Shown one piece after another: positions 7,660 to 15,346 of a DNA stretch of 17,730 bases (the first letter of the stretch is position 1; every line of letters starts with the position of its first letter). The DNA lies in assembly GCA_964529445.1 (NCBI GenBank), contig CAZGWJ010000056.1:1-17730 (forward strand), written 5' to 3'. The position numbers and the translations under genes are program-made. Under the pieces are notes generated by a model. That model had not been told where the DNA came from, ran no database searches, and worked only from the letters and a program-made list of their open reading frames with translations. This DNA is from CAZGWJ01 sp964529445. Lineage in GTDB: Bacteria > Oederibacteriota > Muellerivitia > Muellerivitales > Muellerivitaceae.

Positions 7660-7675
7660 TTTCAACATCCTGCTA
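7660..7675. repeat. Short repeat TTTCAACATCCTGCTA, copy 2
   Basis: On the minus strand it reads TAGCAGGATGTTGAAA and starts with the TAG stop of the GNAT gene. It matches copy 1 at 15 of 16 positions in the same context (stop codon plus intergenic start). The AGCAGGA part could also act as a ribosome site for the ATG at 7660. Confidence 0.6.
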
Positions 7676-8869
7676 AATCCAGTCGCTCCGCCACCAGTAC
7701 CAGGAAAGCGGGAAAAGTGCATCCAAAAACCTTGCTGTGGCCTCATCATCGGTCAGTGGGTTTTCCGGGGGCGTATCCCCGAACAAGAGGCGCGTGGCAT
7801 CCAGCGGTTTGAGTGTCACATGGTTCCGCGCGGACCTTCCCGGAAAGACCCGGAACTCGCGCTCGGCGGAAAGCGTGACCGGCGCACCGCCCTCCAGTCC
7901 CAGGGACCATTCTCCCGACTGGCGCAACGGGTCCGCGGCATATCGTTCCCGCATCTGCCTCTCGAACGCCTTGAGCACGCGTCCCAGGTCGAGGATCCGG
8001 ACCATGCCACCCAGGGTACTACGGGTCATCTCGTCGCATTGGAGCGCCGCCTCCCGGAAAAGGTTCCCGCCTTCCGGGAAGGAGGCCACGACCGCGCCCA
8101 CGCCCTCCTGGTGCAGGAAGTAGCCCATGAGGGTCATCACATGCTTCTCCGTTCCGCCCCATTCGGCCAGGCCCCAATTCCGGGGGGACCGTTCGCGGTC
8201 CCGGAAGAACATCGCGTAGGCCGCGACGCCCCGTTTCCCCTCCCACACCAGGATACGCGGCTCCTGCCCCTCCAGGTGACGGGAAAGGGCCAGCCGCTGT
8301 CCCGTCCGGTCACGCTGACAGCGGAAAGGATGCCGCGAGAACAGGCGGTGGAGAACGGGAAGGTCCAGAGGCGCCGCGCGCCGCACGGCCCCATCGCCCG
8401 GCGGACGCCGGAAGAACCGCCTCGAGAAAACGAACCGGTTGTGGACGAGCGCCCGCTCGTAGCCGAACTGGTTGTAGCGCCACCGGTCGCCCCAGAGGAT
8501 GGAGAGCGCGTAACCCTGATCCCGATTCCGCCGGTCCACGAACTCCAGCAGGTCCTGCATGAAGCCCCGCCCTCGGAAGGACGGATCGGTGGCCACACCC
8601 CCGATGCCAGCCACCCGCATCCTCCCCCCCTCCACCACGCACGTGAACGGGAATACGCCCACGTGGGCCACGATCCGGCCGGAGGCCTTGAAAACCCATT
8701 TATCGGCGAGTTGGGCACGCAAGGGGCCATAAAACCGGGGTGCATATCTCTCGAACCAGCGCGGGTCGGAATAACCGTAACAGCGGCTCAGGAAGCGCAG
8801 GTAGGCCCCGTATTCGGAACGCGAAGGATTGCAAGGACCTTCGACGGCGGAAATTCTCTTTTCGGTCAT
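7673..8869 (-). CDS. GNAT acetyltransferase with SCP2-like C-terminal domain (Eis-like)
   Basis: 398 aa from the ATG at 8869, which has ACAGGA about five bases upstream; an ATG at 8875 would add two residues. An N-terminal GNAT fold transfers acetyl from acetyl-CoA to an amine. The core motif VATDPSFRGRGFMQDLLEFV (92-111) holds the R-G-R-G pyrophosphate loop, and LSILWGDRWRYNQFGYE (122-138) is the usual second motif. A middle GNAT-like segment (about 150-270) and a C-terminal SCP2-like domain ending LLFGDTPPENPLTDDEATAR and LDALFPLSWYWWRSDWI match the Eis/PF13527 architecture. Substrate unknown: an amino sugar, a protein amine or a small molecule are all possible. It lies 52 bp after the DUF2723 gene and is probably in the same transcript. 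The frame is open into the upstream gene but that extension is Arg-rich and overlaps it. Confidence 0.83.
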   Translation of the reverse strand: MTEKRISAVEGPCNPSRSEYGAYLRFLSRCYGYSDPRWFERYAPRFYGPLRAQLADKWVFKASGRIVAHVGVFPFTCVVEGGRMRVAGIGGVATDPSFRGRGFMQDLLEFVDRRNRDQGYALSILWGDRWRYNQFGYERALVHNRFVFSRRFFRRPPGDGAVRRAAPLDLPVLHRLFSRHPFRCQRDRTGQRLALSRHLEGQEPRILVWEGKRGVAAYAMFFRDRERSPRNWGLAEWGGTEKHVMTLMGYFLHQEGVGAVVASFPEGGNLFREAALQCDEMTRSTLGGMVRILDLGRVLKAFERQMRERYAADPLRQSGEWSLGLEGGAPVTLSAEREFRVFPGRSARNHVTLKPLDATRLLFGDTPPENPLTDDEATARFLDALFPLSWYWWRSDWI

Positions 8870-8921
8870 GTCCATCCTGTCGCGGATTCGGTCAGGGCCT
8901 CCATGGTACCAGAGGCGGGTC

Positions 8922-11006
8922 TCAACGCAGAACCCTCTCGATGGCTTCACGCTCGGGACTGTCGGGGACCAGGCGAAGATACCGACGGAAATACTCCTTC
9001 GAAAGCGCCGGATCCGACGCCCAGAGAAGAAGTCCCATGTTCTTGACGGCATCCGGATGATCCGGATCCTCCCGCAGGATGCGCGCCAATTCCGCCGCGG
9101 CTTCCTCCCGACGACCCGCTTCCATCAGCAGGGTCGCCAGGTTGTTCCGCACATCCTGCCTTCCCGGGTCCGCCTTCAAACCGCGGCGATAATACCTTTC
9201 GGCCTCCTCCCACCGCCCCGCCTCCGAGGCGAGCATCCCCAGGCGGAACATCGCGTCCACGTTGCCCGGGGCGAAGGCCAGGATGTCGCGACTGACGCCT
9301 GCGGCTTCCTCGCGCCAACCCCGGGTCAGATAGACCGTGCTGAGATAACCCAGTAGGCGGCTGTCGCGGTCCGCGACCCGCCGCAGCAGGGCAAACTCCC
9401 CGCGGGCGCCCTTCTCGTCCTCCCTCCTCAGGAGCCACCAACCCCTGAACAGATGAAAATGTCCGGACTCGGTCCGGGTGAAAAACTCGTCCCTCGGGGA
9501 GGCACCCGGCGGCACCGCACGCTTCCAGAACTCCGCTTCGCGCCCGGGATCGTCCCGGTCCGCCACCGCGAAAACCACCCCGAAGGGTCGGGTCGGGCGG
9601 CCGGGAACACCGTTGACCTCGGAATAGAAGGATCGCCGTCCGGGGTTCGCCGCATCCCACGCCTTCTCGATCCGCGTGAGTGTGCCGTACAGATCGGGCA
9701 CATGGGCCCCCTGGAGGCGGTAGGCATCCCGATAGGTGCCCCCGGTCCGGTCGGCCACGGTCACGTCGGGGCGAAGCCCGACCACCTTCTGCAGATGGAA
9801 CAGTCCGAATGTCGGGGAATCGCCCTTGCTGTAGAAGGCGGCCCCTCTCGGGAGGGCCAGCAGGACGTTGCGCCCCATCCTTTCCATGGCCAGGTTCCTG
9901 GATGCGTCCGCCTCCCCGATCGCCCATCCCGCATGGACCAGGGTTCCTGCGACGAGTCCGGCCCCCAGGAGGGCGCGGCCCCTGGAGGGAAGTCGCGCGG
10001 AAAGGATCGAAAGCCCGACCGCGATCAGCGGCGCCGACCAGAGAAAGACCGGCGGGAAGTAGGCGTCGATGACCGCATACGAGACCGGATTCTGCTCGAT
10101 GAGAAGCATGAAAGGGAGGACGATGAGCTGCATGCCGGCGCCCAGCACCCAGAGACGGGCACCCTTTTTCCGGACCGCCGCGAGCATGACGAGGCCGATC
10201 CACCAGGTATCCTTCAGGAACGTCGAGAGGTAATGCACGAAATTGGAAAGGGCCGCCGAAAGATCCGGGCGACCCATCCCCATGTACTGGGTCCTCTTCA
10301 CGTGGTGCAAAAACCGCGTGAAGGTTTCCGGATCGCCCCAATCGGCGGCCGGATCCAGCTTCGAGCGCAGGGCGAGCACCAGGAGGGGCGTGAGACCGAG
10401 CATCAGGAGCGAAACACCCGTAAGAACGGATTTCAGGCCGGGGATGCGGCGCCAATAAGCCGCGATCAGCACCGGGAAAACCATGACGACGAGGTAATGG
10501 TGAGCCAGGGTCATTCCGAGGAGAAAAGACACCAGGAGCAGGTTCCTGCCGCAAGGGCGAAGAAGAAGGGGCATCAACAGGGCTGTCTGCAGGAAGAAGA
10601 GGGCATACACCTCGGCCCCCTGGAGCTGGGCCAGCACCAGCGGGCTCGTGAAGACGAAAATGGACACCACTGCCGCCAGCCACATCCTGGCCCGGACATC
10701 CTCCAGGAAACCCTCCAGGACCCGTTCCAGGGTGTAAGCCAGGAGAGGATACGAAAAGGCGTAGGCGACGCAGGAAAGGAGCGTTGTCCGGAAGGCGGCC
10801 GTCCCGGCCGGAATGAGGGTGAACAAATGCCCCAAGAGGACCCAAAGGGGATATCCCGGGGGATGGCCCGGCCCCAGGACGAAAGCGGCCGTCACCAGTT
10901 CCCCGGAATCGCCCCCCGCGACCGTCCCGGGCGCGACCACGCGCAGGGCGATCCCGAGGAGGAACGGCACCGGAAGGAACAACCGCCAGGGAGAAGAATG
11001 CGTCAT
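8922..11006 (-). CDS. DUF2723 multi-pass membrane protein with C-terminal TPR repeats (GT-C-like)
   Basis: 694 aa from the ATG at 11006; a TTG at 11024 would add six residues. The first membrane segment (PWRLFLPVPFLLGIALRVVA) is followed by GGDSGELVTAAFVLGPGHPP, the hallmark DUF2723 loop with acidic Asp33 and Glu36, then GYPLWVLLGHLFTLIPAG. About ten hydrophobic segments follow. The last 140 residues hold about three TPRs (AMFRLGMLASEAGRWEEAER, RNNLATLLMEAGRREEAAAE, VKNMGLLLWASDPALSKEYF). DUF2723 proteins resemble lipid-linked GT-C glycosyltransferases (TMEM260/POMT type) that glycosylate exported proteins. Substrate and donor are not shown by sequence. It heads the minus-strand gene run and is divergent from the YfhO gene across 113 bp. 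Confidence 0.87.
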   Translation of the reverse strand: MTHSSPWRLFLPVPFLLGIALRVVAPGTVAGGDSGELVTAAFVLGPGHPPGYPLWVLLGHLFTLIPAGTAAFRTTLLSCVAYAFSYPLLAYTLERVLEGFLEDVRARMWLAAVVSIFVFTSPLVLAQLQGAEVYALFFLQTALLMPLLLRPCGRNLLLVSFLLGMTLAHHYLVVMVFPVLIAAYWRRIPGLKSVLTGVSLLMLGLTPLLVLALRSKLDPAADWGDPETFTRFLHHVKRTQYMGMGRPDLSAALSNFVHYLSTFLKDTWWIGLVMLAAVRKKGARLWVLGAGMQLIVLPFMLLIEQNPVSYAVIDAYFPPVFLWSAPLIAVGLSILSARLPSRGRALLGAGLVAGTLVHAGWAIGEADASRNLAMERMGRNVLLALPRGAAFYSKGDSPTFGLFHLQKVVGLRPDVTVADRTGGTYRDAYRLQGAHVPDLYGTLTRIEKAWDAANPGRRSFYSEVNGVPGRPTRPFGVVFAVADRDDPGREAEFWKRAVPPGASPRDEFFTRTESGHFHLFRGWWLLRREDEKGARGEFALLRRVADRDSRLLGYLSTVYLTRGWREEAAGVSRDILAFAPGNVDAMFRLGMLASEAGRWEEAERYYRRGLKADPGRQDVRNNLATLLMEAGRREEAAAELARILREDPDHPDAVKNMGLLLWASDPALSKEYFRRYLRLVPDSPEREAIERVLR

Positions 11007-11012
11007 GGGAAA

Positions 11013-11018
11013 AGTATA
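11013..11018 (-). promoter_or_regulatory. -10 box TATACT for the DUF2723 gene, probable leaderless start
   Basis: On the minus strand TATACT is followed by six bases (TTTCCC) and then the ATG at 11006. Transcription starting about seven bases after the -10 box would begin at the start codon. No ribosome site and no convincing -35 hexamer are visible. Confidence 0.5.
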
Positions 11019-11105
11019 AGCCAAATCACCCGGATTTCGGCTCCCGTTCCCCCAGTTCCGAGCTGGAGAAGGCCGTTCCAGGATCCGCGGAACTCCCCGC
11101 GCTGA

Positions 11106-11111
11106 TACAAT
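11106..11111 (+). promoter_or_regulatory. -10 box TACAAT for the YfhO gene, probable leaderless start
   Basis: TACAAT is followed by eight bases (AGCGTTCC) and the ATG at 11120. A start site six to eight bases downstream leaves essentially no 5' leader. No ribosome site precedes the ATG and no good -35 is seen. Confidence 0.5.
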
Positions 11112-11119
11112 AGCGTTCC

Positions 11120-13165
11120 ATGAGGAAGAAAACCCCCAAAACGGGAACCCCCTGGGGTTGGCCTTGGTCGGCCTGGCTCATCGTCTTGCTTGCCGTTTAC
11201 GGGCGCCTTCTCGTCCACCCTTCCCTGAGACCCGTCTTTCCCGAGAACGACATCTGGAACCATCCCGTCCGTTGGTCGGTGGCCGAATCCCTTCGGGGAG
11301 GCGCCTTGCCCCTCTGGAACCCGTTGACGGCCTTCGGGATGCCCTGGCTGGCCCAGTTCCAGACCGAGGTCCTCTATCCCCTCACCCCGCTCTTCGCGCT
11401 TTTCGGCCTCGACGCCTGGAACGCCTACAGCCTCCTGCATCTCCTGCTGTACGCGGCGGGACTCCACTTCTTCCTTCTCGCGTCAGGCGTCTCGCGTTTC
11501 TGGTCGGGTTTCTTCTCCGCGTTGAGTCTCGTCACGCTTTGCGCGTTCAACCATGTCGGCAGCAACGCCCCTGCCGACACGATGGCCTGGATCCCCTGGG
11601 TCTTCTGGAGCGCTCAACGCCTCCGGGACCGGGCTCCGGGGGCCGGACTCCTGCTCGCCGGAATCGCAGCCCTCCAGATCCTGGCCGGGTATCCCCAGAT
11701 CGTCCTTCTCACCTGGCTGGGCGCCTCGGCCTACTTCCTTTTCATCGGCGGCCGGTCCCTCCTGGGAAGGGCTTCCCTTTCCCTCGGGGCCGCGCTTCTC
11801 GCCACATGCGCCCAATGGCTTCCCGGGATCGAGTACTTCACCCTTCACGCCGTGCGCCGACCCGCCATGCCCGACAATCCCCACCATGTCATCCCCGTCG
11901 AGAACCTGAAGACCTTTTTCGACTTCAACGCCCTGGCGCAAAATGGGCTCCCCGACTACCAGGTTTCACCCGCCTTCTTCTATCACAACTTTTACGTCGG
12001 AATCCTTCCCCTGGCGGCGCTCCTCACGGGGATCTTCCTGTTCTGGCGGATCCATCGTGAAGGCCGGTTCCACCTGGCCGCGACCCTCGCAACCCTGGCC
12101 TGGTCCTTCGGCGGCCTCGTAGGTCTTTTCGCCCTCCTTCGCATGCCCCACCCGAACGTCCTCGAGGCCTCGAAGATGTGGGTGATGTGCGTGTTTTTCC
12201 TGCTTGCGGCATCCGCGCGGACGATGGATTCCCTCTTTCCCCGTCCCGGGAGATGGGCCTGGGTCCTGCTGGCCCTCGCGCTTCTGGATCCCGCCCGGGC
12301 CGCCCTATTCCACCCCCTGGAAAGGACCTTGAAACCCCGGGATCCCGCGGTTCGGGAGGAACTCACCATCCTGCGCCGGCATCTCCACGACGGGCGCCTC
12401 TTGGCCCTGGCCGATCGGGACGAATACCGGCGCCTGGTCCTGGCGGGCGAGTGGCACCGCGAGCGTCCCGTCTTCAAGCATTTCATCCCCAACACGAACC
12501 TGCTGGAAGGGATCCCCGTCGCGAACGGGAACGGTTCCACCTGGCCCACCCAGGGTACCTTGAACGCCCTGCTCTACTTCCAGAACGCGCATCCCTACGC
12601 CGAAGGGAACCTTTTGGACCTCCTGGGAGTGGACGTCCTGCACCTGCCGGAAAAGACGATGCCGCCGCGCTTCCCGAAGCTCGGGGAGATCGCCGGGTGG
12701 GGCCTGTTCTCGAACCCGAACTCGGCCGGGGAGCGGTTCTTCTTCACGGGTGAGCCGATGGAAGCGTCGCGCAAGGAAGCCTTCGAATCCTTCGCCAGCG
12801 GACGGGCGGATCCCCGGAAGGACCTCTTCCTGGATCCGGACCCCGCATCCCTTCCGCCGCTCCGGAGCAAGGCGCCCCGCACCAGGGCGAAGTCCTATCT
12901 GGTCCCGGATCCCCGCCGGCCGGGATGGCTGGTGCGCACGCAAAACGCGATGCCGGGCTGGCGGGCCTGGGTGGATGACGTCCCGGCACCCGTCCTCCTG
13001 GCCGACGGAATCTTCCAGGCCGTTCCCTATCCGAAGGGCTCCAGTCAGGTGGTCTTCAAGTACGAACCGGCCTCCTTCCGTTTCGGCCTGTTCGTCAGCC
13101 TGCTGGCCCTGGCTTTCCTGGCAGCCCGGGTCACGGCCCCTGCCGTTCCGGATCGCAGGGCATAA
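11120..13165 (+). CDS. YfhO-type multi-pass membrane protein
   Basis: 681 aa. The N-terminal 400 residues hold about ten membrane segments with a GT-C-like first loop (PVFPENDIWNHPVRWSVAES, with an acidic pair) and ALPLWNPLTAFGMPW, both typical of the YfhO/GT-C superfamily. The C-terminal soluble region ends with the YfhO signature: AMPGWRAWVDD (610-620), ADGIFQAVPYPKG and VVFKYEPASFRFG, then a last membrane helix (about 655-672). In Firmicutes, YfhO participates in glycosylation of lipoteichoic acid; in Gram-negative bacteria the role is undefined but a lipid-linked sugar transferase on the outer face of the inner membrane is likely. TAA stop at 13163. It shares a divergent promoter region with DUF2723, so the two may be co-expressed. 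Confidence 0.85.
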   Translation: MRKKTPKTGTPWGWPWSAWLIVLLAVYGRLLVHPSLRPVFPENDIWNHPVRWSVAESLRGGALPLWNPLTAFGMPWLAQFQTEVLYPLTPLFALFGLDAWNAYSLLHLLLYAAGLHFFLLASGVSRFWSGFFSALSLVTLCAFNHVGSNAPADTMAWIPWVFWSAQRLRDRAPGAGLLLAGIAALQILAGYPQIVLLTWLGASAYFLFIGGRSLLGRASLSLGAALLATCAQWLPGIEYFTLHAVRRPAMPDNPHHVIPVENLKTFFDFNALAQNGLPDYQVSPAFFYHNFYVGILPLAALLTGIFLFWRIHREGRFHLAATLATLAWSFGGLVGLFALLRMPHPNVLEASKMWVMCVFFLLAASARTMDSLFPRPGRWAWVLLALALLDPARAALFHPLERTLKPRDPAVREELTILRRHLHDGRLLALADRDEYRRLVLAGEWHRERPVFKHFIPNTNLLEGIPVANGNGSTWPTQGTLNALLYFQNAHPYAEGNLLDLLGVDVLHLPEKTMPPRFPKLGEIAGWGLFSNPNSAGERFFFTGEPMEASRKEAFESFASGRADPRKDLFLDPDPASLPPLRSKAPRTRAKSYLVPDPRRPGWLVRTQNAMPGWRAWVDDVPAPVLLADGIFQAVPYPKGSSQVVFKYEPASFRFGLFVSLLALAFLAARVTAPAVPDRRA

Positions 13166-13195
13166 AAAAAGGCGGCCTTCCTTCGGAAGACCGCC
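13164..13195. terminator. Terminator between convergent YfhO and NYN genes
   Basis: Stem GGCGGCCTTC (13171-13180) and GAAGACCGCC (13186-13195) with one C/A mismatch and a CTTCG loop. The A7 run at 13164-13170 becomes a T7 tract on the minus strand, so the element mainly ends the NYN transcript; plus-strand termination would be weaker (only TT follows the stem). Confidence 0.85.
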
Positions 13196-13219
13196 TTCAC
13201 CCGCGCGTTCAACCCGGTA

Positions 13220-14017
13220 TCAATCCCTGTACTTGTTCCTCTTGTTGTCCCCGCGGGACTTCACGTTCCCGCTCGGGGCGCTGTTCGTATTGCCGAACAG
13301 GCGCTGAATGATGCCGCTCCCCGAGTTGAGCGGCTGGGGCTGGACGTCCTCATCCTCGTCGTAATCCTTGGATGCCGCCGGCGCCTTGGGCGCCTTGTTC
13401 CCGGACGCCGCAACGGCGGGAGCGGGAGGTGCCGGGGAGGGCTTGCCGGCCGGGGACGCGGTGCCTTCCCCGTTCACGGGAGGACCTTCCACGAAGATCC
13501 GGGCCGCGTTCCGGTTCAGGACCTCGTCCAGGGGAAGGATGCGATCCGCGGACTTCACGAGCTCCCTCGGCTGGGCGTCGTGGAACAGGGCCAATTCCAC
13601 GGTCCGGCCCAGTTCCTTGACCAACTGGAAAACCGGGGCGAACTCCTGGCTTTCGGTCACCACGATAGCCGTATCGAAGACGTCCTGGGCGGCGTAATAC
13701 ACGATGTCGGAAGCCAGCTTGATACCCACGCCCTTCTCCTGGGCCACACCCTCCCGATTCACCACGAGACGTCCCAGGCGCAGTTCCAATTGCGGCGTGC
13801 GTTCCAGGGAATCGAAGAAAGGCCGCTGGGCCCGGGCCTTGTCCGGCGATTGACCGGGGTCGTAGGCACCGTTGTAGTAATAGGTGCGGATCAGGCGGCG
13901 CTGCTCGCCGCAGAGCGCGAGCGACAACTGGTGGTAATCCACGCGCATGGTTCGGTTGTTGCGCTTGAGCCCGAAGTAGAAATTGCTGCCGTCGACGAAC
14001 ACGCAAACACGGTTCAT
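13220..14017 (-). CDS. NYN-domain protein (LabA/DUF88 family) with degenerate active site and disordered tail
   Basis: 265 aa from the ATG at 14017, which has GGAG nine bases upstream. Residues 1-175 form a PIN-like NYN domain: VCVFVDGSNFYFG (4-16, Asp9 and Asn12 kept), YYNGAYDP, EKGVGIKLASDIVYYAA (94-110, Asp104 kept), FDTAIVVTESQEFAPVFQLVKELG (114-137). NYN proteins are metal-dependent RNases or their inactive relatives. Here the usual SGDSDF is TESQEF and the usual KGVD is KGVG, so two or three acidic ligands are missing. Residues 180-265 are Pro/Ala-rich, then acidic (DYDEDED), then basic (RGDNKRNKYRD), probably disordered and possibly nucleic-acid or protein binding. It is a single-gene transcript with a terminator directly after the stop. 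RNase activity is doubtful. Confidence 0.85.
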   Translation of the reverse strand: MNRVCVFVDGSNFYFGLKRNNRTMRVDYHQLSLALCGEQRRLIRTYYYNGAYDPGQSPDKARAQRPFFDSLERTPQLELRLGRLVVNREGVAQEKGVGIKLASDIVYYAAQDVFDTAIVVTESQEFAPVFQLVKELGRTVELALFHDAQPRELVKSADRILPLDEVLNRNAARIFVEGPPVNGEGTASPAGKPSPAPPAPAVAASGNKAPKAPAASKDYDEDEDVQPQPLNSGSGIIQRLFGNTNSAPSGNVKSRGDNKRNKYRD

Positions 14018-14089
14018 GGGACTGATCTCCAAGGAAGAAAGGATATGGCCCTGCAAGACCTTCTCGATTCAGATCACTTCATTGCTTCG

Positions 14090-14119
14090 TCCGGAGGGGT
14101 TCCGGATGAACGCATTGTA
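14090..14119 (-). promoter_or_regulatory. Putative promoter and leader hairpin of the NYN gene
   Basis: On the minus strand a TACAAT -10 box occupies 14119-14114, about 97 bases before the ATG; the -35 at 17 bp spacing (TTTCCT) is weak. Within the leader, two TCCGGA copies (14090-14095 and 14101-14106), each self-complementary, can pair across a five-base loop. The rest of the 163-bp gap up to the GT9 stop shows nothing else. Confidence 0.35.
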
Positions 14120-14180
14120 ACAGCCGACGGCCTTCCAGGAAAGGGGCGGCGACGATTTTTCCGGACCGCTCAAGAACCGG

Positions 14181-15335
14181 TCATGTCTTGGCGTTTCCCG
14201 CCCCGAATCGGCCCATTCCACCCGGATCGGGACCCCGGCCGCGGGCGCTTCCCGTCAAACCCGGACAGGCATCCACGGCCAGCATCCCGCGCGCGACAGA
14301 GGCCACCCGCGATGGAGGGATCTTCATCATGCACTCCTTGTGGGCGTGCCCCCCGGACCGGGGCAATGGCGGATGGGGACATCGGGTGCGATCGCAGGGA
14401 CCGCAGGGGAGGAAATGCTGGAGGAAGCAGTGCCGGGAATCCCCGGGGGGACACCAGGAAATCCCCCAGGTCGGTCCGTGCAACGTGAGGGTCCTGACCC
14501 CCAGGGCCCTCGCGATGTGCTGGGGCGCCCCGTCGTTCCCGATGAGCAGGTCGGTCCCCGAGATGAGGGCCGCCAACTGGCGAAGGTCCGTGCGGGGCGC
14601 GAGGACGACCTTGTCCTGCAATCCGTCCACGATGCGCTCCACGTCCGGCTCGTCGCCCGGACCCCAGAGGACGAGGGGTTTCGTCCCGGGATCCTCGTTC
14701 AGGAGCCCGACGAGTTCCCTCCAATAGGTCAGGGGCCACTTCTTGGCCGACCAGGTGCCGGTGGGGTTCAGGGCCACGAGAGGACGTTGTCGGCCGGGCG
14801 GAACGCCCAGGCCTTCCAGGGTCTCCCCGGCCCATCGCCGCTCGGCGCCCTCGAGCACCATCTCCGTGTCAAGACCATCACCCGGCACGCCCAGGGACTC
14901 GATCAGGCCGAGGTTCACGAGCACCTGGTACTTGCGCACGACGTTCTTGGGAATGGCGTGCGTGAAAGCGTGGCGCCGACCGCGGTAAGCATAGCCGGCC
15001 CTGAGGGGCGCACCGGACAGGAGGGCCGTCCATGCGCTCCGGGGATTGCCGAAAAGGTCGAGCACCCAATCATAGCGGATGCTCCGCACCTTGCGGAGGA
15101 ACCTCCATTGATCGGAAAAGGACGCACCCCGCCGGGGCGAGAGGAGCAGGTGGTCCAAGTGGGGATTGCCGTCCAGCACGGCGGCGGGCCCGGGATCCGC
15201 CAGGGCGTCGATCCGCGCCCCGGGAAAGCGTCGTCTCAAGGCCCTCAACAGCGGAGTGACGAGGACGACGTCGCCCACGGCCCGCAGGCGGATCAGAAGG
15301 ATCCTCTGCGGTTCGGCGGGCAGAACGGGTCTCAA
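14181..15335 (-). CDS. Glycosyltransferase family 9 (heptosyltransferase-like)
   Basis: 384 aa, slightly longer than typical GT9 (about 340-360). These enzymes add heptose from ADP-heptose to LPS core at the inner membrane. N-terminal strand RILLIRLRAVGDVVLVTPLL (11-30) contains the GD loop; the second Rossmann half has ALNPTGTWSAKKWP (188-201) and LLIGNDGAPQHIARALGV (263-280), close to the canonical NDSGPMHLA. A C-terminal Cys cluster (CGPC and nearby, about 303-335) and the IPPSRVA helix are family-like; the last 25 residues are a Gly/Arg-rich extra. No ATG exists before the first beta strand; the only plausible start is TTG at 15335, 11 bp after the ilvE stop, with no clear ribosome site. 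Expression likely follows ilvE. The acceptor sugar is unknown. Confidence 0.87.
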   Translation of the reverse strand: MRPVLPAEPQRILLIRLRAVGDVVLVTPLLRALRRRFPGARIDALADPGPAAVLDGNPHLDHLLLSPRRGASFSDQWRFLRKVRSIRYDWVLDLFGNPRSAWTALLSGAPLRAGYAYRGRRHAFTHAIPKNVVRKYQVLVNLGLIESLGVPGDGLDTEMVLEGAERRWAGETLEGLGVPPGRQRPLVALNPTGTWSAKKWPLTYWRELVGLLNEDPGTKPLVLWGPGDEPDVERIVDGLQDKVVLAPRTDLRQLAALISGTDLLIGNDGAPQHIARALGVRTLTLHGPTWGISWCPPGDSRHCFLQHFLPCGPCDRTRCPHPPLPRSGGHAHKECMMKIPPSRVASVARGMLAVDACPGLTGSARGRGPDPGGMGRFGAGNAKT

Positions 15336-15346
15336 AACCGTTGCGC

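Noticed and set aside
8876..9052. N-terminal extension of the GNAT gene into the DUF2723 gene
   Set aside because: Arg-rich with no homology to the family; it would overlap the upstream coding region by 131 bp, and ACAGGA supports the start at 8869.
9453..11105. 550-codon plus-strand open frame antisense to the DUF2723 gene
   Set aside because: Composition is Gly/Arg/His/Glu-rich with no recognisable fold; it mirrors a well-supported membrane protein on the other strand. High GC content produces such antisense frames.
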